Below, in pieces: positions 35,324-45,350 of a stretch of 64,000 nucleotides of DNA. The notes under the pieces were generated by a model that worked only from the letters and a program-made list of their open reading frames with translations, was not told where the DNA came from and did no database searches. The DNA comes from Pseudomonas rhizoryzae (GTDB lineage: Bacteria > Pseudomonadota > Gammaproteobacteria > Pseudomonadales > Pseudomonadaceae): NCBI RefSeq assembly GCF_005250615.1, contig NZ_SULM01000012.1, positions 124,001-188,000 of the forward strand, written 5' to 3'. A program made the position numbers and the translations under genes. Numbering within the stretch: position 1 is the stretch's first letter; each line of letters opens with the position of its first letter.

Positions 35324-36220
35324 TCAGGACCCGGCCAGTTCTCGCCTGAGCCAAGCCGCCAAGCGTTCCACTCGTTCATCCGCCAGCCTTCCCGGCGCCC
35401 ACAGCGCCAGCTCCGCCCCGGTCGCCGCGAAGCCCCAGGGCGCCACCAACCGCCCCGCCTTGAGATCCGCCGCCACCAGTGGCTCTGGGGCGATCGCCAC
35501 GCCCAGCCCCGATAACGCCGCCTCTAGTAGATAGTAGAGGTGCTCGAAGCCCTGCCCGTACACCAACGCCGGCTCGTCCAGCTCCTGGGTGGCGAACCAC
35601 TGCGGCCAGGCCTGGGGGCGCGATAGGGTATGTAGCAGCGGCTCCGCCAGCAGCGCCGACAGATCGCCGTCCTTGAGGCGCAGATAGGCCGGGCAATAGG
35701 GGCTCAGCACCGGGCCGATGCGCTCGGACGCCAGGTGGTAGGGAGTGACGTCCAGCGGCGGCGCGGTCTCGGTGAACAATAGGCTGGCATCCAGGCCGGC
35801 GGCGGCCATCGGGGTATCGTCGGTACGGGTCGACAGGTGCAGGCGCAACTCGGGCAGATCGCGATTGAGGCGATCCAGCCGTGGGATGAACCAACGGGCG
35901 ACGAGACTACCCGGGCAACCCAGTACGAAGGGCCCCTGGCGATTGCCGGCGCGGAGTTCGGCGCACACTTCGCGCAGCCGGCCGAAGGTGTCGGCGCTCA
36001 CCTCGCGCAGTTTCAAACCCGCCTCGGTCAACGCCAGACCACGGCCTTCGCGGCGAAACAGGGCCACGCCAAGTTGTTCCTCCAGCGCACGTATCTGCCG
36101 GCTCACCGCACCATGGGTGACATGCAGCTCGTCGCCTGCACGGCTCATGCCGCCCAGTCGTGCAGTGGCTTCGAAGGCACGCAGGGCATTCAGCGGCGGT
36201 AGATCGTGGGGATCGCTCAT
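35324..36220 (-). CDS. trpI: LysR-type activator of trpBA
   Basis: TrpI activates trpBA in pseudomonads in response to indoleglycerol phosphate. The 298-residue LysR protein has an N-terminal helix-turn-helix (about 10-67; [20 protein letters not shown]) and an effector domain with [19 protein letters not shown]. It is divergent from trpB with 92 bases between the starts, which is the known Pseudomonas arrangement, and this makes the assignment firm. Confidence 0.92.
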   Translation of the reverse strand: MSDPHDLPPLNALRAFEATARLGGMSRAGDELHVTHGAVSRQIRALEEQLGVALFRREGRGLALTEAGLKLREVSADTFGRLREVCAELRAGNRQGPFVLGCPGSLVARWFIPRLDRLNRDLPELRLHLSTRTDDTPMAAAGLDASLLFTETAPPLDVTPYHLASERIGPVLSPYCPAYLRLKDGDLSALLAEPLLHTLSRPQAWPQWFATQELDEPALVYGQGFEHLYYLLEAALSGLGVAIAPEPLVAADLKAGRLVAPWGFAATGAELALWAPGRLADERVERLAAWLRRELAGS

Positions 36221-36312
36221 CTGTGAGTTTTCCTGACGGGTTAGTGCGATCTTATCGATTTATCACCGGCACTCAAGCAGGTAAGGTAGCTCCATCTTCG
36301 CAGGAGAACCCC
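36221..36312. promoter_or_regulatory. trpI-trpB divergent control region
   Basis: This 92-base gap must hold both promoters and the TrpI-binding sites. I see no sequence that I can assign securely to a TrpI site; caggag at 36301-36306 is the trpB ribosome site. Confidence 0.5.
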
Positions 36313-37521
36313 ATGACCCAGACCGCTTACCGCCAGGGCCCCGACGCCCAAGGCATGTTCGGCCAGTTCGGTGGCCGCTATGTCGCCGAGACCCTGATGC
36401 CGCTGATCCTCGATCTGCAGCGCGAATACGAAACCGCCATGCACGACCCGGCGTTTCTCGAGCAGCTGGCCTATTTCCAGCGCGACTACGTCGGCCGGCC
36501 CAATCCGCTGTACTTCGCCGAGCGTCTGACCGAGCACTTCGGCGGCGCCAAGATCTATCTGAAGCGCGAAGAGCTGAACCACACCGGCGCGCACAAGATC
36601 AACAACTGCATCGGCCAGATCTTGCTGGCCAAGCGCATGGGCAAGACCCGCATCATCGCCGAGACCGGCGCTGGCATGCACGGTGTGGCCACCGCCACCG
36701 TCGCCGCGCGCTTCGGCCTGCCCTGCGTCATCTACATGGGCAGCACCGACATCGACCGCCAGCAGGCCAACGTCTTCCGCATGAAGCTGCTGGGCGCCGA
36801 GGTGATCCCGGTCACCGCCGGTACCGGTACCCTCAAGGACGCCATGAACGAGGCTCTGCGCGACTGGGTGACCAACGTCGCCGACACCTTCTACTTGATC
36901 GGCACCGTGGCTGGTCCGCACCCCTATCCAGCCATGGTCCGCGATTTCCAGGCGGTGATCGGTCGCGAGACCCGCGCCCAGATCCTGGAAAAGGAAGGCC
37001 GTCTGCCCGACAGCCTGATCGCCTGCGTCGGCGGCGGCTCCAACGCCATGGGCCTGTTCCACGAATTCCTCGATGACCCCGAGGTGGCCATCGTCGGTGT
37101 CGAAGCCGGCGGCCACGGGGTGGACACCGACAAGCATGCTTCCAGCCTCAACGGCGGGGTACCCGGCGTATTGCACGGCAACCGCACCTTCCTGCTGCAG
37201 GACGACGACGGCCAGATCATCGACGCCCACTCGATTTCCGCCGGCCTGGACTATCCCGGTATCGGCCCGGAGCACGCCCACCTGCACGACGTGAAGCGCG
37301 TGGAGTACGTGCCCATCAATGACGACGAAGCGCTCAAGGCCTTCCACCAGACCTGCCGCCTGGAAGGCATCATCCCGGCGCTGGAGTCCGCCCACGCCCT
37401 GGCCGAAGCCTACAAGCGCGCTCCGCACCTGCCCAAGGACCACCTGATGGTGATCTGCCTCTCGGGCCGCGGCGACAAGGACATGCAGACCGTGATGAGC
37501 CACCTGGGAGACGCCCTATGA
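36313..37521 (+). CDS. trpB: Tryptophan synthase beta chain
   Basis: PLP enzyme that condenses indole with serine to give tryptophan, working with TrpA through an indole tunnel. The 402-residue product begins [20 protein letters not shown], has the PLP-lysine block [14 protein letters not shown] (Lys near residue 92) and the phosphate-binding GGGSNAMG (about 238-245). ATG 36313 has caggag 6 bases upstream and matches family length. The stop overlaps the trpA start (ATGA). Confidence 0.98.
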   Translation: MTQTAYRQGPDAQGMFGQFGGRYVAETLMPLILDLQREYETAMHDPAFLEQLAYFQRDYVGRPNPLYFAERLTEHFGGAKIYLKREELNHTGAHKINNCIGQILLAKRMGKTRIIAETGAGMHGVATATVAARFGLPCVIYMGSTDIDRQQANVFRMKLLGAEVIPVTAGTGTLKDAMNEALRDWVTNVADTFYLIGTVAGPHPYPAMVRDFQAVIGRETRAQILEKEGRLPDSLIACVGGGSNAMGLFHEFLDDPEVAIVGVEAGGHGVDTDKHASSLNGGVPGVLHGNRTFLLQDDDGQIIDAHSISAGLDYPGIGPEHAHLHDVKRVEYVPINDDEALKAFHQTCRLEGIIPALESAHALAEAYKRAPHLPKDHLMVICLSGRGDKDMQTVMSHLGDAL

Positions 37522-38324
37522 GCCGCCTGGAAACCCGCTTCGCCGCGCTGAAGGCCGAGGGCCGTGCGGCCCTGGTCACCTACACCACCGCAGGCGACCC
37601 GGACTACGCCACCGCCCTGGCCATCCTCAAGGGCCTGCCGGCCGCCGGTGCCGACGTCATCGAGCTGGGCATGCCCTTCACCGATCCCATGGCCGACGGC
37701 CCGGCCATCCAGGCCGCTGCCCTGCGGGCCCTGCAGGGTGGTCAGAACCTGGCCAAGACCCTGGAGATGGTGCGCGACTTCCGCCGCGAAGAACGGGAAA
37801 CGCCGCTGGTGCTGATGGGTTACTACAATCCCATCCACCGCTATGGCGTGGAGCGCTTCCTGGCCGAAGCCGCCGAAGCGGGCGTGGATGGCCTGATCGT
37901 GGTCGACCTGCCGCCGGAGCACGACGCCGAGCTGGCGCTGCCGGCCCAGGCCGCCGGTATCGACTTCATCCGCCTGACCACCCCGACCACCGATGATGCC
38001 CGCCTGCCGCGGGTACTCAACACCAGCTCCGGCTTCGTCTACTACGTGTCCGTTGCCGGGGTGACCGGTGCCGGCTCGGCCACCACCGAGCACGTCGAAG
38101 CCGCCGTGGCCCGCCTGCGCCGCTTCACCGATCTGCCGCTGGCGGTAGGCTTCGGCATCCGCACCCCGGAGCAGGCGCGCGTCATCGCCCGGCTGGCCGA
38201 CGGCGTGGTAGTGGGCTCGGCCTTCGTCGACCAGATCGCCAAGGCTGAATCCAGCGGCGCCGCCATCGATGGCGTCCTGGGCCTTTGCCGGCAACTGTCG
38301 GAGAGCGTGCGTACCGCGCGTTGA
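37518..38324 (+). CDS. trpA: Tryptophan synthase alpha chain
   Basis: TIM-barrel lyase that splits indoleglycerol phosphate into indole and glyceraldehyde 3-phosphate. The 268-residue product has the catalytic Glu in [17 protein letters not shown] (about 48-64), the catalytic Asp in [12 protein letters not shown], and the phosphate-binding GFGIRTPEQ. It overlaps trpB by 4 bases. A terminator follows 16 bases after the stop. Confidence 0.98.
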   Translation: MSRLETRFAALKAEGRAALVTYTTAGDPDYATALAILKGLPAAGADVIELGMPFTDPMADGPAIQAAALRALQGGQNLAKTLEMVRDFRREERETPLVLMGYYNPIHRYGVERFLAEAAEAGVDGLIVVDLPPEHDAELALPAQAAGIDFIRLTTPTTDDARLPRVLNTSSGFVYYVSVAGVTGAGSATTEHVEAAVARLRRFTDLPLAVGFGIRTPEQARVIARLADGVVVGSAFVDQIAKAESSGAAIDGVLGLCRQLSESVRTAR

Positions 38325-38340
38325 TCCCCAATCGTTACGA

Positions 38341-38366
38341 AAAGGACCGCTTCGGCGGTCTTTTTT
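38341..38366 (+). terminator. trpBA terminator
   Basis: gaccgc (38345-38350) and gcggtc (38355-38360) form a stem with a ttcg tetraloop, followed by six T; preceding A residues extend the pairing. Confidence 0.9.
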
Positions 38367-39038
38367 GTGCCTGGCGTTTTTCCAGCCTGTGCATAACCCT
38401 GTGGGCAGTCTGTTCGTCGCTGCTGCAAAGCTGCGTGCCAGAAGGATTTTAACGTCATAGGGCTTGTTGATCGATTGCCGACGGACGTTCAAGACCGAGA
38501 AAAATTCACCTGATCGCTATTGCTCCCCAGGTAAAGGCTGTGGATAAGCCTTGGGCAAGTTGTCAGCAACGGGAAAGACCCACGACCAGGCCTGATTGTA
38601 TAAAAAATGAACAATTTCACTGGAGGTCTGCTCGGGGATAAAACGCCAGGAGTTCGCTGGGTTTTCCCACATCTACTGTGTGCGTGCTTGTGGAAAAGAT
38701 GTGGGACTCGACCGCATAGCCAGAGCTACCAAGGCTTGCAGAGGATCGTATAAAAAATGATCAGTTGCCATGACTAGGTTTTCCACAACTCACAATCCAG
38801 CTGCATAGGGCTGTGGATAGCTTGTTCGCTCAGTGCTGAAACTCAGATAGGGCGCGGCCTGCAGAGAATTGATCAAATTTTGATCGATATTTGCCGGGTT
38901 TTCCGAGTCAAGCGTTTTTTCCTCTCCGCCCAGAGAGTTATCCACGCCAATTCAGAATCTTGTCGATGTTCGAGCGCTAAAGCGGCTGTGGATAACTCTG
39001 TTGATTTTCTGTTCGGAAGGCTGTGCACGGGCTCTGTG
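38367..39038. other. Non-coding region rich in DnaA-box-like sequences
   Basis: No gene is seen in these 672 bases between trpA and the DUF2141 gene. Matches to the DnaA box ttatnccaca type are: tgtgcataa 38388-38396, tgtggataa 38539-38547, tgtggaaaa 38689-38697, ttttccaca 38779-38787, tgtggatag 38812-38820, ttatccacg 38938-38946 and tgtggataa 38987-38995. A 13-base word gtataaaaaatga occurs twice, at 38598-38610 and 38748-38760. gatcaaattttgatc (38871-38885) is a perfect palindrome in an AT-rich patch, and several more GATC sites are present. This is the composition of an origin-like or DnaA-binding region. Confidence 0.65.
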
Positions 39039-39449
39039 CTAGCGCAACGTCACCTTTTGCCGCGATCCTTCCGCGGGGAGTACGAAAGCGCATTCCTCGA
39101 AGGTCGCCATGCGCATGCGCAGCGGCGGATTGTTGCTGTAGCCGTATTGCTCGGTCGGCATGCCAATGAAGTTGGTATCCAGCTTCTGGTTGTCGTTGCT
39201 GTCATGGATCACCGACACGGCATAGCGCCCGGGCGGCAGTTCGAAGCGGTATTCCTGGGCACCAGGTTGTGCGGCGATATGGGCCTGGGCCAGCGGCGTC
39301 TTGTGCGCTTTCCAGGCCTCTTCACTGGCGAACACCGCCAGCAGTAGCTGGCCGCCGGTGCCATCGACCGTCTCCACCCGCACCTGCAACTCGGCCGCCT
39401 GTACCAGACCGCTCAAACAGAGACCGCACACCAGCAACAGAGGCTTCAT
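39039..39449 (-). CDS. DUF2141 exported protein
   Basis: A 136-residue protein with a signal peptide (about 1-18, ending VQA) and a DUF2141 beta-sandwich: LQVRVETVDGTGGQLLLAVF and LPPGRYAVSVIHDSNDNQKL. The Asp/Asn-rich HDSNDNQKLD is typical of the family and may bind calcium. The function is unknown. ATG 39449 has agga 6 bases upstream; an ATG two codons earlier has none. It follows the HAD gene by 10 bases. Confidence 0.82.
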   Translation of the reverse strand: MKPLLLVCGLCLSGLVQAAELQVRVETVDGTGGQLLLAVFASEEAWKAHKTPLAQAHIAAQPGAQEYRFELPPGRYAVSVIHDSNDNQKLDTNFIGMPTEQYGYSNNPPLRMRMATFEECAFVLPAEGSRQKVTLR

Positions 39450-39459
39450 AGGCATTCCT

Positions 39460-40092
39460 TCAGGAGGGGGAAGACGCCAGCCGCAGCAGATCGGCCGGTC
39501 GTTCGAAAAAGAAATCGGGGCGCTGCTCGCGGAGCGTGGCGGCACAGCCATAGCCCCAGGCCACCGCCGCGCAGTCCAGGCCGGCACGCCGGGCCGCCTG
39601 TAGGTCGCGCAACTCGTCACCGATGTAGAGCGACTCGGCGGCCGGGATACCCTGGCGTCTCAGCAAGCGCGACAGGCGTCGTGCCTTGCCGAGCAGGGGG
39701 ATGTCGAATTCGCCATCGCTGAACAGGTGCCAGGCGTCCGGCAGCACCTGGCGCACGCTGGCGGCGGAGTTGGAGGTCGCCAGGCCCAGTTGCAGTCCCG
39801 CGGCCCTTAGCCGTGCGAGCGCGCTGGGTATCCCGGCGAAGGGGGTGACCGCCTCACCGCGTTGCGCCATCAGCCGCCGATAGTGACGGGCGATCCGGGG
39901 CACCCGCCACAGCGGAATGCGCAGGCTCTCCAGCAGTCCGGCCAGGGAGGCGGCGCGTAGCTGCGGCCACTCGTCGGGGCTCGGCTCGCGAAAGCCATGG
40001 GTCCGCGCCAGCTCACCGAGACAGCTCAGCAAGAAGGGCAGGCTGTCCGCCAGGGTGCCGTCGAAATCGAAGATGACGTAGCGGTAGCTCAT
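39460..40092 (-). CDS. HAD-superfamily phosphatase, phosphoglycolate-phosphatase-like
   Basis: A 210-residue haloacid-dehalogenase hydrolase with motif I VIFDFDGTLADS (nucleophile Asp9 or so), motif II LATSN, and motif IV YIGDELRDLQAAR. The helical cap between motifs I and II suggests a small phosphorylated metabolite as substrate, as in Gph, but the specific substrate cannot be read. It lies between a chemoreceptor gene and the DUF2141 gene, all on the minus strand. Confidence 0.85.
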   Translation of the reverse strand: MSYRYVIFDFDGTLADSLPFLLSCLGELARTHGFREPSPDEWPQLRAASLAGLLESLRIPLWRVPRIARHYRRLMAQRGEAVTPFAGIPSALARLRAAGLQLGLATSNSAASVRQVLPDAWHLFSDGEFDIPLLGKARRLSRLLRRQGIPAAESLYIGDELRDLQAARRAGLDCAAVAWGYGCAATLREQRPDFFFERPADLLRLASSPS

Positions 40093-40170
40093 GCGAGAGA
40101 GACGCGGCCAGCGAAGGCGCCAGCGTAGCGGGCGCCTCCGGGTTTTGCCACCGCGTCCCTGCCGGACAGA

Positions 40171-41796
40171 TCACACGCGGAAGCGGCGAATCTGACCGTT
40201 GAGCTCCACCGCCAACTCGGAAAGCTGCTGGCTGGCGGCGCGAGTCTGCTCGGCGCCCGCGGCGGTCTGGACCGAGAGGTCACGGATGCGCACCAGGTTG
40301 CGGTCGACTTCGCGGGCCACCTGGGCCTGCTCTTCGGCGGCGCTGGCGATCACCAGGTTGCGCTCGTCGATCCCCGATACCGACTGGGCGATGGCAGCCA
40401 GGGCGGCATTGGCCGATTGCGCCTGCTCGCGGGTCTGGCGCGCCTGGTCGGCGCTGGTCAGCAGCGCATCGACGGTCTGGCCGGTGCCCTGCTGGATGCT
40501 GCCGATCATGCCCTCGATCTCGCGGGTGGACTCGCCGGTGCGATGGGCCAGGGCGCGCACCTCGTCGGCGACCACGGCGAAGCCACGCCCGGCATCGCCC
40601 GCCCGGGCGGCTTCGATGGCGGCGTTCAGCGCCAGCAGGTTGGTCTGCTCGGCCACCGCGCGGATCACGTCCAGCACCTGGCTGATGTTGCGGGTCTGCT
40701 CGGCCAGCTGGCGGGCCTGTTCGCTGGCGCCCAGGACGTTTTCGGTCAGCACCTCGATGGCGCCCAGGGTATCGCCCAGCTGGCGCTGCCCCTGGCGCGC
40801 GGTATCGGCGGCTCGGCGCGATTCGGAGGAGGTGGCGGTGGCATTGCCGGCCACCTCGTCCACTGCCTGGCTCATCTCGGTGACGGCGGTGGCCGCCATC
40901 TCGATCTCACTGTTCTGCTGCTGCAGGCCGGTAGCGCTTTCTTGCATGACCGCGGTCATTTCCTCGGCGGCCGATGCCAGTTGGGTGGCGGAATGCCCCA
41001 GGTGGCCCAGGGTATCGCGCAGGTTGGTCTGCATCTGCTGCATGGCCTGCAGCAGTTGGGCGGCTTCGTCGTGGCCACGGGTATCCAACGCCTGGGTCAG
41101 GTCGCCACTGGCGATGGTCTTGGCGGCGGTGACGGCCTCGGCGATGGGGCGGGTCATGCTCAGGGTCAGGCGCCAGGCCAGCAGCAGGGTCAGGCCCAGG
41201 GCCAGGGCAATGACGATCCAGGTGATGGAGGTGGCTTCGGCATAGGTGTCACCGGAGCGCTGGGAGGCCGCCTTGATGTCTTCCTGGTTGATCTTGCGCA
41301 GGGCTTCGGTGCGCTCGTTCATCTGCACACCGAGCTTGGCCATGTTGGTCTGGATCAGGCTGCGGGCGTCGTCGAGGCGGCCAGCACCGATAAGTTCGGC
41401 GAGCTGGTCGATATAGCGTCCATAGTCGCGATGGATCTGCTGCAGCGCCGCGAAGGCCTGTCGCTCCTGATCGGTGGTGAGCAGGCGCTGGTAACGGGCG
41501 AAGCCGGCCTCGACGTCGGCGCTGATGCCGTCGATCTTCTTGCGCGTGGCGGCGACGGTCGCGGCGTCCGGGATCGCCAGCAGCCGCAACACCTCGACCC
41601 GAGTACGGGCCAGTTGCAGGGCGAGGTTGTCGGCTTCGACGATGCTGGGCACGTTATTGGTTTCGATCACCTGGCCCTGGGTGCGGATCTGCGACATCTG
41701 TAGCAGTCCAAACAGGCCCAGGCTGGCCACGAGAATGGCCAGCAGACCGAAACACAGCAAACTGCGGATGGCGATGGAGAAGGAACGAAAAGTCAC
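40171..41796 (-). CDS. Methyl-accepting chemotaxis protein (third)
   Basis: A 541-residue receptor. N-terminal membrane helix about 12-32, periplasmic four-helix-bundle-type ligand domain (about 35-190), second membrane helix about 190-210, HAMP, and signalling tip [20 protein letters not shown]. It ends GQIRRFRV without a pentapeptide. It is a close paralogue of the next gene upstream (41929-43554): the same length, and the same N-terminal pattern (SIAxRxLLCFGxLAxLVAxLGLFG), pointing to tandem duplication. Confidence 0.93.
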   Translation of the reverse strand: MTFRSFSIAIRSLLCFGLLAILVASLGLFGLLQMSQIRTQGQVIETNNVPSIVEADNLALQLARTRVEVLRLLAIPDAATVAATRKKIDGISADVEAGFARYQRLLTTDQERQAFAALQQIHRDYGRYIDQLAELIGAGRLDDARSLIQTNMAKLGVQMNERTEALRKINQEDIKAASQRSGDTYAEATSITWIVIALALGLTLLLAWRLTLSMTRPIAEAVTAAKTIASGDLTQALDTRGHDEAAQLLQAMQQMQTNLRDTLGHLGHSATQLASAAEEMTAVMQESATGLQQQNSEIEMAATAVTEMSQAVDEVAGNATATSSESRRAADTARQGQRQLGDTLGAIEVLTENVLGASEQARQLAEQTRNISQVLDVIRAVAEQTNLLALNAAIEAARAGDAGRGFAVVADEVRALAHRTGESTREIEGMIGSIQQGTGQTVDALLTSADQARQTREQAQSANAALAAIAQSVSGIDERNLVIASAAEEQAQVAREVDRNLVRIRDLSVQTAAGAEQTRAASQQLSELAVELNGQIRRFRV

Positions 41797-41928
41797 GGCG
41801 GCAGCCCCGATGGAAATGGAGGCCTCCTGTAACGGCTAGACTCGCCGTGACTTGATGGCTATTCGTCTTAAATCTGACTATTTGTGGTGCAGAGCCGCAA
41901 CGCCTGGGCGAAGGTCTTCGACAGGCGC

Positions 41929-43554
41929 TCAGAATTGGAAGCGTCGTACCTGACCGCTCAAGGTCGTCGCCAGATCCGCCAGTTGCTGGCTGGCGCCCCT
42001 GGTCTGCTCGGCACCGGCAGCGGTCTGGACCGACAGGTCGCGGATGCGCACCAGGTTACGATCCACTTCGCGAGCCACCTGGGCCTGCTGTTCGGCGGCG
42101 CTGGCGATCAACAGGTTGCGCTCGTCGATGCCGGATACCGCCCCGGCGATGGCGGCGAGGCCGGCATTGGCCGCCTGGGCCTGTTCGCGGGTTTGGCGCG
42201 CCTGGTCGGCGCTGCTCAGCAAGGCGTCGACGGTCTGGCCGGTACCCTGCTGAATACTGCCAATCATCTTCTCGATCTCGCTGGTCGAATCCCCGGTGCG
42301 CTTGGCCAGGGCGCGGACCTCGTCGGCCACCACGGCGAAACCACGACCTGCCTCGCCGGCACGGGCCGCCTCGATGGCGGCGTTGAGCGCCAGCAGGTTG
42401 GTCTGTTCGGCCACCGCACGAATCACGTCCAGCACCTGGCTGATGTCGCGGGTCTGGGTTTCCAGCTCACGGGCCTGGCTGCTGGCGCCGAGAACCTGCT
42501 CGGTGAGCGCCTCGATGGCGCCCAGGGTTTCGCCCAGCTGGCGCTGTCCCTGGGCCGCAGTCTGCGCGGCCTGGCGCGAGTCGGTGGAGGTGGAACCGGC
42601 ATTGCCGGCGACTTCCTCGACCGCCTGGCTCATCTCGGTCACGGCGGTGGCCGCCAGCTCGATCTCGTTGTTCTGCTGCTGCAGGCCCTGGGCGCTTTCC
42701 TGCATGACCGCGGTCATCTCTTCGGCGGCCGATGCCAATTGGCTGGCCGAATCGCCGATGTGCGCGAGGGTCTCACGCAACTGGCCCTGCATCTGCTGCA
42801 TGGCCTGCAGCAACTGAGCCGCTTCGTCTTTACCGCGACTGTCCAGCGGCTGGGTCAGATCACCGGTGGCAATGGTACGCGCCGCCGCCACGGCCTCGGC
42901 GATGGGACCGGCGAGGCTACGGGTCAGCCGCCAGGCGAGCAGGGCGGTGAGGGCCAGCGCCAGCAGGATCGCCAGCCAGGTTACGGTGGTGGAGCGCCCA
43001 TAGGTGGTATCGGCCTCGGTACTGGCGGTCTGGATATCCTGCTGGACCGCGTCGCGCAGCGTCTCGATGCAGGCATTCATGCGGATACCCAGTTGCGCCA
43101 TGCTCTGCTGGACCAGCTGGCGCGCCTCGGTCAACTGACCGGCGCTGGCCAGGTCAGCCAGTTGCTGCACGCCCTGCAGGTATTCCCGATGCACCTGGCG
43201 CAAATCGTCCAGCGCCTGTCGGCTCTGCGCTGACAGCACCCCTTGCTGATAGCGGGCGAAGGCGGCCTGGACCTCGGTGCTCAGGCCGTCCAGTTTCTTG
43301 CGGGTGTTGGCCAGGCTTTCGGCATCGGGCATGGCCAGCAGCCGCAGGGTCTCGATGCGAGTGCGTGCCAGCAACATGCCCAAATCATTGGCGGCGATAA
43401 GGGTGGGGATATGGCGTTGCTCCACCTGGTGTCCCAACTGGCGGATCTGCGACAGCTGGAACCAGCCGAACAAGCCGAGGGCAGCGACGAGCGCCGCGAG
43501 GATGCCAAAACACAGCAGATTGCGGGTAGCGATGGATAAAGAGCGGAGGGTCAT
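41929..43554 (-). CDS. Methyl-accepting chemotaxis protein (fourth)
   Basis: A 541-residue receptor with the same layout as the gene just downstream: two membrane helices around a helical periplasmic domain, HAMP, and signalling tip [20 protein letters not shown]. Ends SGQVRRFQF. The ATG at 43554 aligns with the paralogue's N-terminus; an upstream in-frame ATG at 43596 adds 14 non-matching residues. The 132-base gap to its paralogue has no hairpin that I can call a terminator. Confidence 0.92.
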   Translation of the reverse strand: MTLRSLSIATRNLLCFGILAALVAALGLFGWFQLSQIRQLGHQVEQRHIPTLIAANDLGMLLARTRIETLRLLAMPDAESLANTRKKLDGLSTEVQAAFARYQQGVLSAQSRQALDDLRQVHREYLQGVQQLADLASAGQLTEARQLVQQSMAQLGIRMNACIETLRDAVQQDIQTASTEADTTYGRSTTVTWLAILLALALTALLAWRLTRSLAGPIAEAVAAARTIATGDLTQPLDSRGKDEAAQLLQAMQQMQGQLRETLAHIGDSASQLASAAEEMTAVMQESAQGLQQQNNEIELAATAVTEMSQAVEEVAGNAGSTSTDSRQAAQTAAQGQRQLGETLGAIEALTEQVLGASSQARELETQTRDISQVLDVIRAVAEQTNLLALNAAIEAARAGEAGRGFAVVADEVRALAKRTGDSTSEIEKMIGSIQQGTGQTVDALLSSADQARQTREQAQAANAGLAAIAGAVSGIDERNLLIASAAEQQAQVAREVDRNLVRIRDLSVQTAAGAEQTRGASQQLADLATTLSGQVRRFQF

Positions 43555-43680
43555 GATGAGCCTGTGAATGAAAAGCCGAAACGTGAACAGGCTCACAACT
43601 TTATGTGATGTTTTGAATAAAAGGCTCTGGAATAGGGTGCGTCAAAAAATCGCACCGCCTAAAAAGACGGTTTTCTGACA

Positions 43681-43710
43681 TGCCCATGGAGCTTTTTAGC
43701 TCCATGGGCA
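43681..43710. terminator. 13-bp perfect hairpin downstream of gbcA
   Basis: tgcccatggagct (43681-43693) and agctccatgggca (43698-43710) pair perfectly around a tttt loop, 17 bases beyond the gbcA stop on the minus strand. A second hairpin with a T-rich tail on the minus strand (accgtc / ggcggt region, 43645-43670) lies just beyond, so termination of gbcA here is likely. Confidence 0.55.
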
Positions 43711-43727
43711 GGGGAGAACCGCGGTCG

Positions 43728-45020
43728 TCAGTCGCCGCTGACCTGGCGCAGGTGCGCCGCCGGGGCCTCTTCACCGAGGTTGTTGAGCAGGCGCTCGCTG
43801 TACCAGTCGATGAAGTTGATGACGCCGAACTCGTAGGTCTTGGAATACGGACCCGGCTGGTAGGCCTTGGAGTTGATGCCACGCTGGTTTTCTTCGGCCA
43901 GGCGACGGTCCTGGTCGTTGGTAGCGTCCCAGACCTTGCGCAGGTTGACCGGATCGTAGTCGACGCCTTCCACGGCATCCTTGTGCACCAGCCACTTGGT
44001 GGTCACCACCGTTTCGGTCGGGCCCAGCGGCCAGACGGTGAAGACGATCATGTGATCGCCCATGCAGTGGTTCCAGGAGTGCGGCAGGTGCAGGATGCGC
44101 ATGGAGCCGAGGTCCGGGTCGGTGATGCGGCCCATGAGCTTCTGACAGCCCTGCTTGCCGTCCATGGTCATGGACACGGTGCCGGCGAGCAGCGGCATGC
44201 GCACGATGCGGTTGCGCAGGCCGAAGCTGGCATGGGCGTAGGGGATCTTGTCGGCGTCCCAGCGGGTGGTACAGGCGGCGACCTGATCCTTGAACGCCTG
44301 GGAAGCGCGCGGATCGGTGACGTCGTCCCACTCCAGCAGGGTGTTCAGCAATTCGGGGTGGGAGCCGCTGCAGTGATAGCACTCGCGGTTGTTCTCCAGC
44401 ACCAGCTTCCAGTTGGCCTGCTCGACCAGGTCGGTGCGCACCGCGACTTTGGTGTTCTCCATGTCGTACGGCTCCATGTAGTGCTCGAGCGTACGCAGGA
44501 AGTCGTCGATGGCGGGCGGCTCATCGGCGAGGGAAATGAAGATGTAGCCACCCGCCGTCTTCACGTGGATCGGCTTGAGGCTGTAGTCGGCCATGTTGAA
44601 GTCGGCGCCCATTTCGCTGCCGGCGAACAGCAGGCGACCGTCCAGCTCGTAGGTCCACTGGTGGTAGGGGCAGACCAGCTTGGCGACCTTGCCCTTGTCG
44701 CTTACGCACAGGCGCGAACCGCGGTGACGGCAGACGTTGTGGAAGGCGTGGACCTTGCCCTCGGCACCGCGAACCACCAGGATGGGGTTGTCACCGAGTT
44801 GCAGGGTGATGAAGTTGCCCTTGGCCGGGATCTCGCAGGTCATGCCGGCGATCAGCCATTCCTTGCCGAAGATCTCCTGCATGTCGATCTGGAACAGGCG
44901 CTCGTCGTTGTAGAACGGCTGGGGCAGGGAATGGGTGCGCTCGCGGGTGCGCAGCATTTCGGCCGTGGCCTTGCGGGCCGGCTCGAGAGGGTCGCCCAAA
45001 CTCAGGGTGCTGACGTCCAT
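43728..45020 (-). CDS. gbcA: Glycine betaine demethylase, Rieske oxygenase component
   Basis: Together with GbcB it oxidatively removes a methyl group from glycine betaine, giving dimethylglycine and formaldehyde. The 430-residue Rieske-type oxygenase has the [2Fe-2S] ligands in NVCRHRGSRLC and CPYHQWTY (CxH...CxxH) near residues 97-120, and a C-terminal mononuclear-iron domain with ENNRECYHCSGSHPEL. ATG 45020 gives MDVSTLSLGDPLEPARKATA. It is divergent from gbcB, the arrangement of PA5410-PA5411, which makes the assignment firm. Confidence 0.93.
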   Translation of the reverse strand: MDVSTLSLGDPLEPARKATAEMLRTRERTHSLPQPFYNDERLFQIDMQEIFGKEWLIAGMTCEIPAKGNFITLQLGDNPILVVRGAEGKVHAFHNVCRHRGSRLCVSDKGKVAKLVCPYHQWTYELDGRLLFAGSEMGADFNMADYSLKPIHVKTAGGYIFISLADEPPAIDDFLRTLEHYMEPYDMENTKVAVRTDLVEQANWKLVLENNRECYHCSGSHPELLNTLLEWDDVTDPRASQAFKDQVAACTTRWDADKIPYAHASFGLRNRIVRMPLLAGTVSMTMDGKQGCQKLMGRITDPDLGSMRILHLPHSWNHCMGDHMIVFTVWPLGPTETVVTTKWLVHKDAVEGVDYDPVNLRKVWDATNDQDRRLAEENQRGINSKAYQPGPYSKTYEFGVINFIDWYSERLLNNLGEEAPAAHLRQVSGD

Positions 45021-45350
45021 CGTACATCCTCGTAGCCACCCGGCGGGTGGCGAAAGTGGTTGGTCACGGTATTGCAAGGCTTGTTGGCCGACGGGGCGGG
45101 GCCGCCGAATGACCCTGAGAGTTGCCCATCGTGCGCTGTTTCGGGTTCGGCTTGGGGCGGAGTGTGGGGCCGGAGCCAGGAGGGTGCCTTGCTCATGGGC
45201 GACATGGCCAACGCTGTTCACGACGCCCCAGCCCTTGTCATTGCTGGGCCGGTCGCCATCGGCATGTGGATGTCGCGATTGGGAAAGTGACGGTCGGATG
45301 TCGCTTCCAGAATCGCCGCCATTAGGCCCGAGCGGCAATCGAGGTGCGCC
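45021..45350. promoter_or_regulatory. gbcA-gbcB divergent control region
   Basis: The 330 bases between the two start codons show no credible gene. In P. aeruginosa this gap binds the AraC-type activator GbdR; I do not recall its site well enough to mark one. Small open frames here have no ribosome site or recognisable product. Confidence 0.5.

Noticed and set aside
38598-38760. gtataaaaaatga pair as start of a short repeat array
   Set aside because: Only two copies, 150 bases apart, without regular spacing; better seen as part of the DnaA-box-rich region.
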